DNA from: WM-3-3 sp041660045
Lineage (GTDB): Bacteria > Pseudomonadota > Gammaproteobacteria > Methylococcales > Methylomonadaceae
Direction: 5' to 3'
Length of the DNA stretch: 64,000 nucleotides
Assembly: GCA_041660045.1 (NCBI GenBank)
Contig: JBAZXA010000002.1
Span: forward strand, 1-64,000
This document shows, in pieces, positions 17,664 to 27,619 of the stretch. The notes beneath the pieces are model-generated. The model did no database searches. It was given only the letters and a program-made list of their open reading frames with translations, and was not told where the DNA came from. The position numbers and the translations under genes are program-made. Within the stretch, counting starts at the first letter, position 1, and every line of letters starts with the position of its first letter.

Positions 17664-18273
17664 AAGCAAGGTTATCCTGACTAGCACTTAATGAAAGGTA
17701 GAGATTGTGCAGTTTTTTAACTTGTTCTGCAAGCCTACATTCTGGGCTTGTATTCTCAATTACATCATTTGCTTTAGATAATCTTAGGGATCGGCTGGCT
17801 TGGCTAGCCATAATGGCTTTAATTTTTGCCAGCGGCATGAGGTCCCGGCTACTTACCCGCTCAATTTGCAGGCTTTCTGGACAATCGATAACTAGAATAC
17901 GGTCAACTAGGTTTTCCATCTGGTTTTCAATTAGCAAGGGTATGGCTATCAAGCAATAAGGGCTGCTTAACTGGCTAATTTGCTGTGTGATTGCTTGCCG
18001 GATCATAGGATGCAAGATGGCTTCCAACTTAAGTTTTTGGGCGTGGTCATGGAAGATTATATCGCCCAATTTAGTTCGGTTTAGGGTATGGTCGGCGTTA
18101 ATAATGCCATCACCAAAAGCTTGTTGTATGAGCTTAAGTGCAGGTTGACCTGGAACGACTAATTGGTGGGCGATGAGGTCTGCGTCTATCACTGGGCTGC
18201 CATAGTCGGCAAAAAGTTTAGCTACCGTTGTTTTACCACTACCGATACCGCCGGTTAAACCAATTTTAAGCAT
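17641..18273 (-). CDS. coaE: dephospho-CoA kinase
   Basis: 210 residues. It phosphorylates the ribose 3'-OH of dephospho-CoA in the last step of coenzyme A synthesis. The P-loop GGIGSGKTT lies near residue 8, the DADLIAHQLV segment follows, and the lid/CoA region IPLLIENQ and VLVIDCPESLQIERV match the family. It starts two bases after pilD ends and overlaps the zapD start, so the run is tightly coupled. Confidence 0.95.
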   Translation of the reverse strand: MLKIGLTGGIGSGKTTVAKLFADYGSPVIDADLIAHQLVVPGQPALKLIQQAFGDGIINADHTLNRTKLGDIIFHDHAQKLKLEAILHPMIRQAITQQISQLSSPYCLIAIPLLIENQMENLVDRILVIDCPESLQIERVSSRDLMPLAKIKAIMASQASRSLRLSKANDVIENTSPECRLAEQVKKLHNLYLSLSASQDNLACEHQNHL

Positions 18274-18275
18274 GC

Positions 18276-19151
18276 TTAAAGTCCAGAGGCGGATAAATAA
18301 AATTGGTTAAGCGAGTGCCCCCATATCAGTGCCAACCACCCCGCTGCGGCTAAATAAGGCCCAAAGGGTATAGGCTTGGTGTGGTCGTGTTTAACAAAGA
18401 TGACCATACTTATCCCTACCACCGTGCCGACTAAAGACGATAACACGATAATCAACGGGAGGCTTTGCCAACCTAGCCAAGCCCCTAGGGCTGCCAGCAG
18501 TTTAAAATCGCCAAAGCCCATGCCTTCTTTGCCGGTAAGCCACTTAAATAATTGATAAACACTGCGTAGGCTTAAGTACCCGGCTGCAGCACCTATAATG
18601 CTAGCGCGGCTATCAGTGAACACGCCAAAAAGGCTTAATATGAGACCTAGCCAAAGTAGCGGTAAGGTAATATTATCGGGTAGTAATTGCTGGTCTATAT
18701 CAATAAAACACAGGGCAATAAGGCTCCATGTGAGTAATAAGGCGAACAGAGTCGCCACACTATAGCCAAAATGCCAAGCAACTGCGGCACTCATTAATGC
18801 TGATAAAGCTTCGATAACCGGGTAGCGTATCGAAATGGGGGCTTTACATTGCGCACATTTGCCGTTTAGGAAAATGTAACTGATCACCGGGATATTCTGG
18901 TAGGGTTTAATGGGCGAGCTGCAATGCGGGCAACGTGACAGCGGCAGTACTAAGTTAAACGGTGGTTCAGCACTGGCGGTGCTTTCGATTTGGAGATATT
19001 GCTGGCATTCTTGACGCCAACTACGATGCATCATGACCGGCAAACGGTAAATGACCACATTAAGAAAACTGCCGACCAGTAAGCCGAAGATCGCAGCCAG
19101 TATAGGTATTGCAAGAGGGTAACTTAGCGCTAGCAGAGCAAATGAATTCAT
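18276..19151 (-). CDS. pilD: type IV prepilin peptidase/N-methyltransferase PilD
   Basis: 291 residues, polytopic inner-membrane aspartyl protease. An N-terminal membrane segment and cytoplasmic domain carry the two zinc-type pairs CPHC and CAQC. The catalytic aspartates are in FIDIDQQLLPD and GMGFGDFKLLA. It cleaves the leader of type IV prepilins (and GspG-type pseudopilins) and N-methylates the new N-terminus. The position after pilB and pilC is classical for gammaproteobacteria. No major pilin (pilA) is encoded in this window. Confidence 0.95.
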   Translation of the reverse strand: MNSFALLALSYPLAIPILAAIFGLLVGSFLNVVIYRLPVMMHRSWRQECQQYLQIESTASAEPPFNLVLPLSRCPHCSSPIKPYQNIPVISYIFLNGKCAQCKAPISIRYPVIEALSALMSAAVAWHFGYSVATLFALLLTWSLIALCFIDIDQQLLPDNITLPLLWLGLILSLFGVFTDSRASIIGAAAGYLSLRSVYQLFKWLTGKEGMGFGDFKLLAALGAWLGWQSLPLIIVLSSLVGTVVGISMVIFVKHDHTKPIPFGPYLAAAGWLALIWGHSLNQFYLSASGL

Positions 19152-19230
19152 TATGAGGGCAGGTGTGCTTTAGGCTATGGCCGCCTTGCCATACCAAGCA
19201 GGTGGCGGCGCGTTTTAGTGTTGGTTTAGT

Positions 19231-20448
19231 TTAGATGGCTGCACCGAGCTTGAAGATAGGCAAGTACATGGCAACAATCAAGCCGCCAACGAGTATACCT
19301 AAAATAACCATGATGATCGGTTCCATCAAACTACTTAAATTATCGACCAAATTATCGACTTCTTCTTCAAAAAAGTCTGCTACTTTTGACAGCATAGCAT
19401 CCATGGAGCCAGATTCTTCACCAATGGCCACCATTTGCATAACCATGTGGGGAAACAGTTTGACTTGTTGCATGGCAAATTGTAGACGTTGTCCAGTGGC
19501 AACGTCCTCACGCATTTTTAATACCGCTTCTGCATAAATGATATTGCCGCAGGCTCCAGAAACTGAGGCCAGCGCCTCCACTAATGGCACCCCGGCTGCA
19601 GACATGGTGGATAAGGTGCGGCAAAAACGGGCAATGGCAGATTTGTGTAAAATCATGCCGACCACGGGAATTCGGAGTAGGGTTTTATCTAAAAAGTGAT
19701 TAAATTTACGCGAGCGCTTTTTAAAATAACTAAAGGTATAACCCGTGCCGCCTATACAGATGACCAATACCCACCACCATTTTTGCATCCAGGCAGAAAT
19801 GCCAATGACAAATTTTGTAAACGAAGGTAAGTCGGCACCAAAATCCTTAAACAAGTCTTCAAACACGGGCACCACAAATAATAATAAGACCGCAGTGACG
19901 ATAAAGGCAACTACTAATACAGCAACTGGGTAAGTCAGTGCTTTTTTAATTTTCTTTTTGAGGGATTCGGTTTTTTCTTTATAGGTGGCGATTTTATCTA
20001 ACAAGGTTTCTAAAACACCAGCCTGTTCACCGGCATCAACCAAGTTGCAAAATAAATCATCGAAATAGATCGGTCTTTTTCTTAAGGCTTCGGCCAAGGT
20101 ATCGCCACCTTCTATGTCGGCCTTAATCGCCAATAACATCGTCTGCATGCTAGGGTTGTCGTGGCCTTTGCCTATAATGTCAAAGGATTGCACTAAAGGT
20201 ACGCCAGATTGCAGCATCGTGGAGAGCTGCCTGGAAAAAACGGCAATATCAGCAGGGGTGATGGGTTTTGAGCGGGCGGCAAACAGTGGTTTGGTTTTTT
20301 TCTTAACTTTAATGACTTTTATGCCCATACGCCTTAAATCAGCACGGGCAACCGCTTCACTTTTCGCGGAAACTTCACCGCGGGTCTTATTTTGGGCTTT
20401 GTCTAGGCCTTCCCAGATAAAGTCCTGTAGATCAACTTGTTCAGCCAT
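19231..20448 (-). CDS. pilC: type IV pilus inner-membrane platform protein PilC
   Basis: 405 residues, with two T2SSF/GspF domains (about 70-190 and 270-395) and three hydrophobic segments (around 175-195, 220-240 and 375-400), as expected for the platform on which PilB and PilU/PilT act. The N-terminal WEGLDKAQNKTRGEVSA and FSRQLSTMLQSGVPLVQ segments are family signatures. It starts two bases after pilB ends and is separated from pilD by 79 bases. Confidence 0.95.
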   Translation of the reverse strand: MAEQVDLQDFIWEGLDKAQNKTRGEVSAKSEAVARADLRRMGIKVIKVKKKTKPLFAARSKPITPADIAVFSRQLSTMLQSGVPLVQSFDIIGKGHDNPSMQTMLLAIKADIEGGDTLAEALRKRPIYFDDLFCNLVDAGEQAGVLETLLDKIATYKEKTESLKKKIKKALTYPVAVLVVAFIVTAVLLLFVVPVFEDLFKDFGADLPSFTKFVIGISAWMQKWWWVLVICIGGTGYTFSYFKKRSRKFNHFLDKTLLRIPVVGMILHKSAIARFCRTLSTMSAAGVPLVEALASVSGACGNIIYAEAVLKMREDVATGQRLQFAMQQVKLFPHMVMQMVAIGEESGSMDAMLSKVADFFEEEVDNLVDNLSSLMEPIIMVILGILVGGLIVAMYLPIFKLGAAI

Positions 20449-20450
20449 TA

Positions 20451-22166
20451 TTATTCCTTAGTAACACGGTCAATTTCAGCAAGGCTAGTAATACCCATCC
20501 GGACTTTATTAAGGCCGGACTCGCGTAAGTCGTTAATACCTTCTAATTTAGCTTGTTCAGCCAGCTGTAAGGCATTGCCACCATTGAGGATGAGCGCGCG
20601 CATTTTTTCACTCAGCGTCATAACTTGGTATATACCCACCCGACCTTTATAGCCATTTGTGCAATGCTCACAGCCGACAGGGCCAAATAATTTAAGCCCT
20701 GCCAGTTCCTCTTGCTTAAATCCGGTAGCCAGCAAGACGTTATCAGGCAGTGTGGTAGGCGTTTTACAATGCTCGCACAATCGCCGTGCCAGCCGTTGCG
20801 CCATGATTAGGTTGACGGCGGAGACGATGTTAAACGGCGGTATGCCCATTTGCATGAGCCGGTTTAAGGTTTGCGGGGCATCATTTGTATGTAAGGTAGA
20901 CAGCACTAAGTGTCCTGTTTGTGCAGCTTTCACGGCAATTTCTGCAGTTTCTAAGTCGCGGATCTCGCCGACCATGATAATGTCAGGGTCTTGCCGTAAA
21001 AACGCCCGCAATGCTGTGGCAAAGGTTAGGCCAGCCTTGACATTCATATTGACCTGGTTGATGCCTTCAACGGTAATTTCCACAGGGTCTTCGGCAGTGG
21101 AAATATTGCGTTCAACATCGTTAAGCAGGTTTAAGCCGGTATACAGGGTTACCGTCTTGCCGCTACCTGTAGGCCCTGTGACCAGCACCATACCGTATGG
21201 CTTATTAATAGATTCTAAAAATAAGCGTTGTTGTTCCGGCTCAAAACCCAGTTTTTCGATACCGATTTGTGCGCTGGTAGGATCTAATAAACGTAGTACA
21301 ACTTTTTCGCCAAACAGCGTCGGGCAGGTGTTCACCCGGAAATCGATGGCACGGTTTTTAGACAGCACCATTTTTATACGGCCATCTTGTGGCACTCTGC
21401 GCTCAGCAATATCCATTTTCGCCATGACTTTAATACGCGAAATAATACGGGTAGAGATGCCGGATGGTGGGCTGGCAATTTCCTGCAAAATGCCATCCGC
21501 CCTAAAGCGGATACGGAAATTTTTTTCGTAAGGTTCCAAGTGAATATCAGATGCACCTTTTTTGATGGAATCCAGCAGGATCTTATTCACAAAACGGACA
21601 ATTGGTGCATCGTCAATTTCGGAATTAAGCTCTTCTTTATTTTGCTCATCATCGCCGGAGATGATGTTTAAATTGTCTAAATCAGCATCTAATAGCCCTG
21701 ACATTAAGGTGGTGTCAGCCGCTTCTAGCATGGAGTCAATGGCTTTTACCAGTTTGTCCTCTTCAACCAAGATGGTCTCTGGATTTAATCGGCTTTGAAA
21801 TTTGATCTCATCAATGGCTTGAAAATTAGTCGGGTCCGATATGGCGATAAATAGGTTTTTGCCGCGCACAAAAAGTGGCAAGGCATGGTGTTTACGGATT
21901 AATTTTTCGCTAATGACTTTAGTCGGCAAATTGCGCTGGTCTATGGCATTTAGGTCAAAAAATGGAATGCCAAATTCAACCGACGCTTTAGACGCAACGA
22001 TTTTACTATCGATTAATTTATTGGCGACCAAATAACTGATGAGCGGAATTTTTTTCTTTTGTGCTTCCTGAATGTGTGTTTGGGCATCACTTTCAGAGAG
22101 TAATCCGTCTTGAATCAAACATTTGGTTAAGCCATTAAACTGTATATCAGGTAATGCTGTGGCCAT
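20451..22166 (-). CDS. pilB: type IV pilus assembly ATPase PilB
   Basis: 571 residues. An N-terminal GspE/MshEN domain (1-150) precedes the secretion ATPase core: Walker A GPTGSGKTVT near residue 330, Walker B in DPDIIMVGEIRD, and the His box LVLSTLHTND. A four-cysteine zinc site follows (CEHCKTP and CEHC), typical of extension ATPases and absent from PilT/PilU. The MshEN type of N-domain can bind c-di-GMP in relatives; I did not verify the binding residues. First gene of the pilBCD-coaE-zapD-yacG run, with a good promoter just upstream. Confidence 0.96.
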   Translation of the reverse strand: MATALPDIQFNGLTKCLIQDGLLSESDAQTHIQEAQKKKIPLISYLVANKLIDSKIVASKASVEFGIPFFDLNAIDQRNLPTKVISEKLIRKHHALPLFVRGKNLFIAISDPTNFQAIDEIKFQSRLNPETILVEEDKLVKAIDSMLEAADTTLMSGLLDADLDNLNIISGDDEQNKEELNSEIDDAPIVRFVNKILLDSIKKGASDIHLEPYEKNFRIRFRADGILQEIASPPSGISTRIISRIKVMAKMDIAERRVPQDGRIKMVLSKNRAIDFRVNTCPTLFGEKVVLRLLDPTSAQIGIEKLGFEPEQQRLFLESINKPYGMVLVTGPTGSGKTVTLYTGLNLLNDVERNISTAEDPVEITVEGINQVNMNVKAGLTFATALRAFLRQDPDIIMVGEIRDLETAEIAVKAAQTGHLVLSTLHTNDAPQTLNRLMQMGIPPFNIVSAVNLIMAQRLARRLCEHCKTPTTLPDNVLLATGFKQEELAGLKLFGPVGCEHCTNGYKGRVGIYQVMTLSEKMRALILNGGNALQLAEQAKLEGINDLRESGLNKVRMGITSLAEIDRVTKE

Positions 22167-22198
22167 GATGGATAAAATTGAGTTTTTATGTTACAGAA

Positions 22199-22227
22199 AC
22201 TATAGATTAAATGGGGTGATTGTCCAA
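22199..22227 (-). promoter_or_regulatory. sigma-70 type promoter for pilB and downstream genes
   Basis: On the minus strand, TTGGAC (22227-22222) is followed after exactly 17 bases by TATAGT (22204-22199). Transcription would start near 22192, about 26 bases before the pilB ATG at 22166. Confidence 0.7.
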
Positions 22228-22325
22228 TTTGACGGGACATATTTGTGAGGCGAGGGGCACATTAATTGCTTTTTATTGAGCTTGCCCGCAGTGTGGTAGG
22301 GTGAGAGACCGCGCTAGCTTGCAAC

Positions 22326-22360
22326 AAGACCTTCGTTGCGGGCGCAAGCGAAGGTCTTTT
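22326..22360. terminator. strong hairpin between pilB and valS
   Basis: aagaccttcg pairs with cgaaggtctt, and the inner ttgc pairs with gcaa across a gggc loop. The T-run follows on the plus strand (tctttt); on the minus strand, the direction of valS, there is no good T-run. It probably ends valS transcription before the pilB promoter, but it could also be a plain structural repeat. Confidence 0.5.
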
Positions 22361-22394
22361 AAGCGGGGGGAGCTATGACTTACTTAAACTAGTG

Positions 22395-25217
22395 CTATAA
22401 GGCACTTATTTTAGTGTATTGCTCGTTTAGGTTTTTAAGGGAAGATTGTAAAACGGATAGTTTTTCCTGTTCTTTGGCGATCACCTCAGGTGGCGCTTTA
22501 TCGACAAAACTTGGGTTGTTCAATTTGCCTTCAATCCGGGGTAAATCATTTTGGATTTTTTGTATTTCTTTGCTCAGGCGCGCAAGCTCGGCTTCTTTAT
22601 CAATCAAGCCTGCGATGGGGATTAAGATTTTCATCTCGCCGACCAAGGCAATGGCTGATTCTGGGGCGCTATCACCGGCAGCCAACCATTCAACAGAGTC
22701 CAAACGGCCGAGTTTTAGCAAATAGGCTTGGTTGCTTAAAAACTTATGCTTATCGCCGTCAGATGCGTTTTCTAGCAAGATAGGTAGCGGTTTACCTGGG
22801 GCGATGTTCATTTCGCCACGGATACGGCGCACGCCTAGGATAAAACTCATCACCCAATCCATTTCAGCAATCGCGGCCAGGTTAACTTGGCTAGCATTAG
22901 CTACCGGATAAGCTTGCAACATGATGGTTGCACCGGTTACTCCGGCTAAAGGTGCTACCCGTTGCCAGATTTCTTCAGTGATAAACGGCATAATCGGGTG
23001 GGCAAGGCGTAAGATGTTTTCCAACACGGTTAGCAAGGTTTCGCGGGTGCCTGCTTGCAAAGCCAAGTCCTCACTTTGCAAGGAAATTTTGGCCAGTTCC
23101 AAATACCAATCGCAGTACTCATTCCACGTAAATTCGTAAATGGCTTGGGCCGCATGGTCAAAGCGATAATGCTCAATGGCATCGCTGGTACTCTCAATAA
23201 CTTGGTTTAAACGTGACAATATCCATAAGTCAGCGGGTGCGTAGCGCAATTCTAAAGGCTTGGCACTATCGGCATGAGCGGTGGTGGCCAAATTTTCAGT
23301 ATTCATCAACACATAACGTGCCGCGTTCCACAGTTTATTGCAGAAGTTGCGGTAGCCTTCCGTGCGCAGCAAATCAAAACGGATGTCGCGGCCAGTTGAA
23401 GCTAATGACGCAAAGGTAAATCGTAAGGCATCGGTGCCAAATGAGGGGATGCCATCGGGAAACTGCTTGCGCGTGGCTTGTTCTATTTTTTTGGCCAAAT
23501 GCGGTTGCATCATGCCGGATACCCGTTTGGCGACTAAGGCTTCAAGGTCTATACCATCAATAATATCAATGGGGTCCAAGACATTGCCTTTGGATTTTGA
23601 CATTTTTTGGCCTTCGGCATCACGTACTAAGCCATGGATATAGACTTCCCGGAAGGGTACTTTGCCTTGAAATTTCAAGCCCATCATAATCATGCGGGCT
23701 ACCCAAAAGAAAATAATGTCAAACCCCGTAACCAATACGCTGGTTGGGTAATGCGCGGCCAGTTCGGCGGTTTGTTCAGGCCAGCCTAAGGTTGAGAATG
23801 GCCATAACGCGGATGAAAACCAAGTATCCAAGACGTCTTCATCTTGGTGTAAAGGATAATCTGCGGGCAATTGGTGTTGGCTGCGGATGTCTTGCTCAGA
23901 ACGGCCGACATAAATATTACCCAGCTCATCATACCAAGCAGGAATGCGGTGCCCCCACCAGATCTGCCGGGAAATACACCAGTCTTGGATGTTGCGCATC
24001 CATTCATAATAGGTATTTTTCCAATTTTCCGGTACAAATTTAATCGCGCCGGTTTCTACAGCTTCTATTGCAGGCCCCGCCAGTGGGGCTATTTTGACAT
24101 ACCATTGATTGGTCAATAAGGGCTCAATCACCGCGCCTGTGCGGTCACCGCGCGGCACCATCAATTTATGCTCAAGCACTTTTTCCAGTAAGCCTTGGCT
24201 TTCCAAGTCAGCAATAATATGTTTACGGGCGGCAAACCGGTCCAGGCCAATATAGGCCGAAGGTATTAGCTGTAAGCCGTCGTCATTGTCACGGATCGCA
24301 GCATCTACGCTAAAGATATTGATTAAGCCCCCATGGGGTGAATCGGCAATAGCATTTATTTGCCGGTGCCGTAACCAGACTTCATAGTCGTTAAAATCAT
24401 GCGCTGGGGTAATTTTTACGCAACCAGTACCAAATTCAGGGTCTACATAGTCATCGGCAATAATGGGGATACGGCGGCCAGTCAGAGGTAATTCGACAAA
24501 TTCGCCTAATAGATGTTTATAGCGTTCGTCGTCAGGGTGGATCGCCACTGCAACGTCGCCTAATAAGGTTTCTGGACGCGTAGTGGCAACCAGCAAATGG
24601 CCTGTGCCGTTGGTTAAGGGGTAACGGATAGTCCACATATAGCCATTTTCTTCCTCGGATAAAACTTCCAAGTCAGAGACTGCGGTATGCAAAACCGGAT
24701 CCCAGTTGACTAAGCGTTTGCCGCGATAAATCAGACCTTCTTGATAAAGTTGGATAAACACTTCTTGCACAGCTTCGGACATGCCTTCATCCATGGTGAA
24801 GCGTTCTTTTTCCCAATCCAGGGAAGAGCCCATACGCCGCAACTGACGGGTAATGCTGCCACCCGATTGCTGTTTCCATTGCCAAATCCGCTCAATAAAT
24901 GGGTCACGGCCAAAATCATGGCGGGTTTTACCTTCAGCATTAACTAGGCGTTCAACCACCATTTGGGTAGCAATACCAGCATGGTCGGTGCCTGGTTGCC
25001 ATAAGGTATTAAAACCTTTCATACGATGATAGCGGGTTAGGGCATCCATAATGGTGTCTTGAAAGGCATGCCCCATATGTAAACTGCCTGTTACATTGGG
25101 CGGGGGTATCATGATGCAATACGATTCACCAGCTTGTTTGGCGGCAAAATAACCGTTTTCTTCCCAGGTTGTGTACCAGCGTTGTTCGATTGAATGAGGA
25201 GCGTAAGTTTTATCCAT
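22395..25217 (-). CDS. valS: valyl-tRNA synthetase
   Basis: 940 residues, the expected size for a class I valine enzyme. HIGH-type motif in NVTGSLHMGHAF (near residue 45), an editing CP1 domain, and KMSKSKGNVLDP near residue 555. The anticodon-binding region follows, and the C-terminal 70 residues form the ValS coiled-coil arm (EAELARLSKEIQKIQNDLPR). It charges tRNA-Val. In E. coli and many relatives valS follows pepA-holC in the same direction; here holC ends 10.8 kb upstream of valS with opposite-strand genes between them. Confidence 0.97.
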   Translation of the reverse strand: MDKTYAPHSIEQRWYTTWEENGYFAAKQAGESYCIMIPPPNVTGSLHMGHAFQDTIMDALTRYHRMKGFNTLWQPGTDHAGIATQMVVERLVNAEGKTRHDFGRDPFIERIWQWKQQSGGSITRQLRRMGSSLDWEKERFTMDEGMSEAVQEVFIQLYQEGLIYRGKRLVNWDPVLHTAVSDLEVLSEEENGYMWTIRYPLTNGTGHLLVATTRPETLLGDVAVAIHPDDERYKHLLGEFVELPLTGRRIPIIADDYVDPEFGTGCVKITPAHDFNDYEVWLRHRQINAIADSPHGGLINIFSVDAAIRDNDDGLQLIPSAYIGLDRFAARKHIIADLESQGLLEKVLEHKLMVPRGDRTGAVIEPLLTNQWYVKIAPLAGPAIEAVETGAIKFVPENWKNTYYEWMRNIQDWCISRQIWWGHRIPAWYDELGNIYVGRSEQDIRSQHQLPADYPLHQDEDVLDTWFSSALWPFSTLGWPEQTAELAAHYPTSVLVTGFDIIFFWVARMIMMGLKFQGKVPFREVYIHGLVRDAEGQKMSKSKGNVLDPIDIIDGIDLEALVAKRVSGMMQPHLAKKIEQATRKQFPDGIPSFGTDALRFTFASLASTGRDIRFDLLRTEGYRNFCNKLWNAARYVLMNTENLATTAHADSAKPLELRYAPADLWILSRLNQVIESTSDAIEHYRFDHAAQAIYEFTWNEYCDWYLELAKISLQSEDLALQAGTRETLLTVLENILRLAHPIMPFITEEIWQRVAPLAGVTGATIMLQAYPVANASQVNLAAIAEMDWVMSFILGVRRIRGEMNIAPGKPLPILLENASDGDKHKFLSNQAYLLKLGRLDSVEWLAAGDSAPESAIALVGEMKILIPIAGLIDKEAELARLSKEIQKIQNDLPRIEGKLNNPSFVDKAPPEVIAKEQEKLSVLQSSLKNLNEQYTKISAL

Positions 25218-25550
25218 AAAAAAGTAGCATGGGTTTACATAAGGTTTTTTATTCTACCAATTTAACTTAAGGGAAGTGTAATCAATTGTCGGTATTGCCT
25301 GGTAAGTCTAGCAGCCTAAGCGCGGGGCTTGCTGGGAGGCAGTCAATGCTTAGTTATCAATAGGCAATAAGGCCGTGACAGGTAAAAACATACGATGACA
25401 CATCAGTCTTACTGGCTATAAAGACCGGCATTAGGTTTATTTAAGGTTTTAGTAAAATCACGCTTAAGTTATGGAAGCTAGCTTATTAGCTATTGTAGGC
25501 TATATTGAAATTAGACTTTTTTGGGTGTTTGGCGATTAATAACTTATTGC
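25218..25550. other. intergenic region, left boundary of the island
   Basis: 333 bases between divergent valS and the phosphohexomutase-like gene. I see no RNA gene, convincing terminator or well-spaced promoter. It must hold the start signals for both genes. Confidence 0.5.
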
Positions 25551-27290
25551 ATGAAAAAGAAAACAATACGTGGGATATTTTCATCAATCTTCAAGCGTAA
25601 ACTTGAAACCAAAGTGCAAGACAAGCTTGCGGTGCAGCCTGCGCTTGAAGAAGAATATGATCCCTTAATGGGTTTTTTCGATGCATCAGTTGATTTTGCA
25701 GGCAGTGACCTTGACGCGCCTGAAAAATCAAGTCCGAGTTTAGACTCGCTGGACGAATGGGATATGGCTGGTTTTTTTGATGCATCAGTCTATGCCAGTT
25801 TACGGCAAGCGCAGGCACAAACACTGTTAGGCATCACGCCAAAAGACCAAGCACCAGAATTAGTATCGGATTATCCAGACCCTGGACTAAGCACTAATCA
25901 CCTAAGCAGAGTGGCTGACCCGCCATCCATTTTTACTATGGAGGCTATTCAGGGTATAGCTGGTCAGTCTTTAACCGAAGAAATGCTTTACGACATCGGC
26001 CGTGCTCTAGGGAGTGAGGCTAAAAAGCACAACATCACCAAGCTCGTTTTGGGGCGGGATGGCCGAGCCGCTAGTGAGGGCTTGGCAGTTGCGCTGGCAA
26101 ATGGGCTGGCCGCAGTTGGCTGTAATGTGCTGGATATAGGTCGAGTGCCTACCCCGTTGTTATATTTTGTTGCGCAACATATCGAAGGCCGCTCGGGTGT
26201 GATGGTGGGCGCCAGCCACAAGTTACCTGACTATAATGCGATAAAAATGATGTTAGCGGGTGAAATTTTACATGGCGAAAGCATACTCCAGCTAAAACAA
26301 ATTATCGATCAGCAACATTATGCTGCACATGGCCTAGGTAAGATTGAACAAAATTATGGCGTTGTCTACGAGTACATAGGTACGATCGTTGATAGCATTA
26401 GCATGGGTAAACCCATGACTATTGTTGTGGATTATAGCCATGGGGTAGTTGGGGAACTGGGCACCACTTTATTTAAAGGTTTAGGTTGTCGCCTTATAGA
26501 ATTAAACCAAGCTGTTGATGGCAGCTTCCCTCAGCCACTAGCTGATCTGAGTATGCCGGAACATAGTTCTGAATTGGTTGCGGCTGTTAAGCACCATAAA
26601 GCAGATCTAGGTATCGCATTTAGTGGTGATGGTAGCCAGCTAGGCGTGCTAGATGCCGATGGCAAGGCTATTTCAGCAGAGCAGTTATTGCTGGTGTGTG
26701 CCAAAGATGCGTTGGCTAGCAAGCCAGGGGCTGGAATTATTTATGATGTCACCTATAGCCGCCATAGTGCATTGCAAATTACAAAATTGGGTGGCAGGCC
26801 TATCATGTGGAAAACCGGGTTACACGCTATGCGTGCAAAACTCAAAGAAACCGGTGCGCTATTAGCGGCTGAATCGTCTGGGCGGCTTTATTTTAACGAT
26901 CGTTGGTTTGGCTTTGACGATGGGCTTTATTATGCAGCTCGCTTGCTAGAAGTGTTATCCAACAATAAACCAAGTTCTACGGAAGTTTTTGCCCAATTTC
27001 GTCAAAATGAAATCAATGAGCAATGTTGCATAAGCCTAGCCGAGGGCGAAAATACCCAGTTGCTCGGGCGCATGCAAGAGCAGGCGGTATTTGTCAATGG
27101 CAGGGTTAGTCGCATTGATGGTGTTCGTGTGGATTTTTCAACTGGCTGGGGTGCTGTGTTGGCCTTGAGTTATGAGCCCAGCTTACAAATTAGGTTTGGT
27201 GCGGATAACACGGAACAGTTAAAAGAAATACAGGCGCAATTTAAGCAAGTAATGCAGGCTATTAATCCTGGCCTGCATTTGCCTTTCTAG
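25551..27290 (+). CDS. degenerate phosphomannomutase/phosphoglucomutase-like protein (AlgC family)
   Basis: About 579 residues from ATG 25551 (a TTG at 25521 is possible; neither has a good ribosome site). Residues 1-125 are a low-complexity extension carrying GFFDASV twice (41-47 and 74-80). From about 130 it follows the AlgC fold, but key residues are altered. The serine loop reads GASHKLPDYN (Ser222 kept, usual Asn-Pro lost). The metal loop DGDGDR is SGDGSQ (358-363), losing two of three metal-binding Asp residues. The sugar loop GEMSGH is AESSGR. The C-terminal phosphate-binding RASNTT has no counterpart. The surrounding scaffold (YFNDRWFGFDDG) is well kept. It is most likely a catalytically dead sensor or scaffold, first gene of the plus-strand island. 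Confidence 0.8.
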   Translation: MKKKTIRGIFSSIFKRKLETKVQDKLAVQPALEEEYDPLMGFFDASVDFAGSDLDAPEKSSPSLDSLDEWDMAGFFDASVYASLRQAQAQTLLGITPKDQAPELVSDYPDPGLSTNHLSRVADPPSIFTMEAIQGIAGQSLTEEMLYDIGRALGSEAKKHNITKLVLGRDGRAASEGLAVALANGLAAVGCNVLDIGRVPTPLLYFVAQHIEGRSGVMVGASHKLPDYNAIKMMLAGEILHGESILQLKQIIDQQHYAAHGLGKIEQNYGVVYEYIGTIVDSISMGKPMTIVVDYSHGVVGELGTTLFKGLGCRLIELNQAVDGSFPQPLADLSMPEHSSELVAAVKHHKADLGIAFSGDGSQLGVLDADGKAISAEQLLLVCAKDALASKPGAGIIYDVTYSRHSALQITKLGGRPIMWKTGLHAMRAKLKETGALLAAESSGRLYFNDRWFGFDDGLYYAARLLEVLSNNKPSSTEVFAQFRQNEINEQCCISLAEGENTQLLGRMQEQAVFVNGRVSRIDGVRVDFSTGWGAVLALSYEPSLQIRFGADNTEQLKEIQAQFKQVMQAINPGLHLPF

Positions 27291-27619
27291 TATTCGCAAA
27301 CGATAAGAAAGTGAGGTTTCTCAAACAAGGGAAATCTAGTCATGTCAAGCGTAAGTGGTCATTAATGCCAAATAAATCGCATTCCGAGAAAATAACCTTA
27401 CTTTTTGCACATAAATTAATTTATCTACTAGACTCTTTTTAGGTTGAAATCTAACTGGAGGATTAGGCGCTAAGCTGCGCTGTAAAGCAAGAAGTAACGG
27501 GGTCAAGACTAAGGCGAGTTTTGGGTATCTAAGCAATAGTGGTTTCCAAAGTAAGCCTTGTTTAATTTTAAACCTGATTAGGCAATTGATTAAGCCTTTT
27601 ATCCTAAGTTTAATGATAC
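27291..27619. other. intergenic region
   Basis: 329 bases between the phosphohexomutase-like gene and the next island gene. A frame on the minus strand (27345-27653) has no recognisable protein character. No RNA gene or clear terminator is seen. Confidence 0.5.

Noticed and set aside
20659..21531. 290-residue open frame on the plus strand
   Set aside because: It is the complement of pilB, which has all its motifs; the antisense protein has no family character.
27586..27614. ttgatt / 17 bases / tttaat promoter-like pair
   Set aside because: It would place the RNA start on top of the ATG at 27620, so either it is chance or the start is wrong; not strong enough to annotate.
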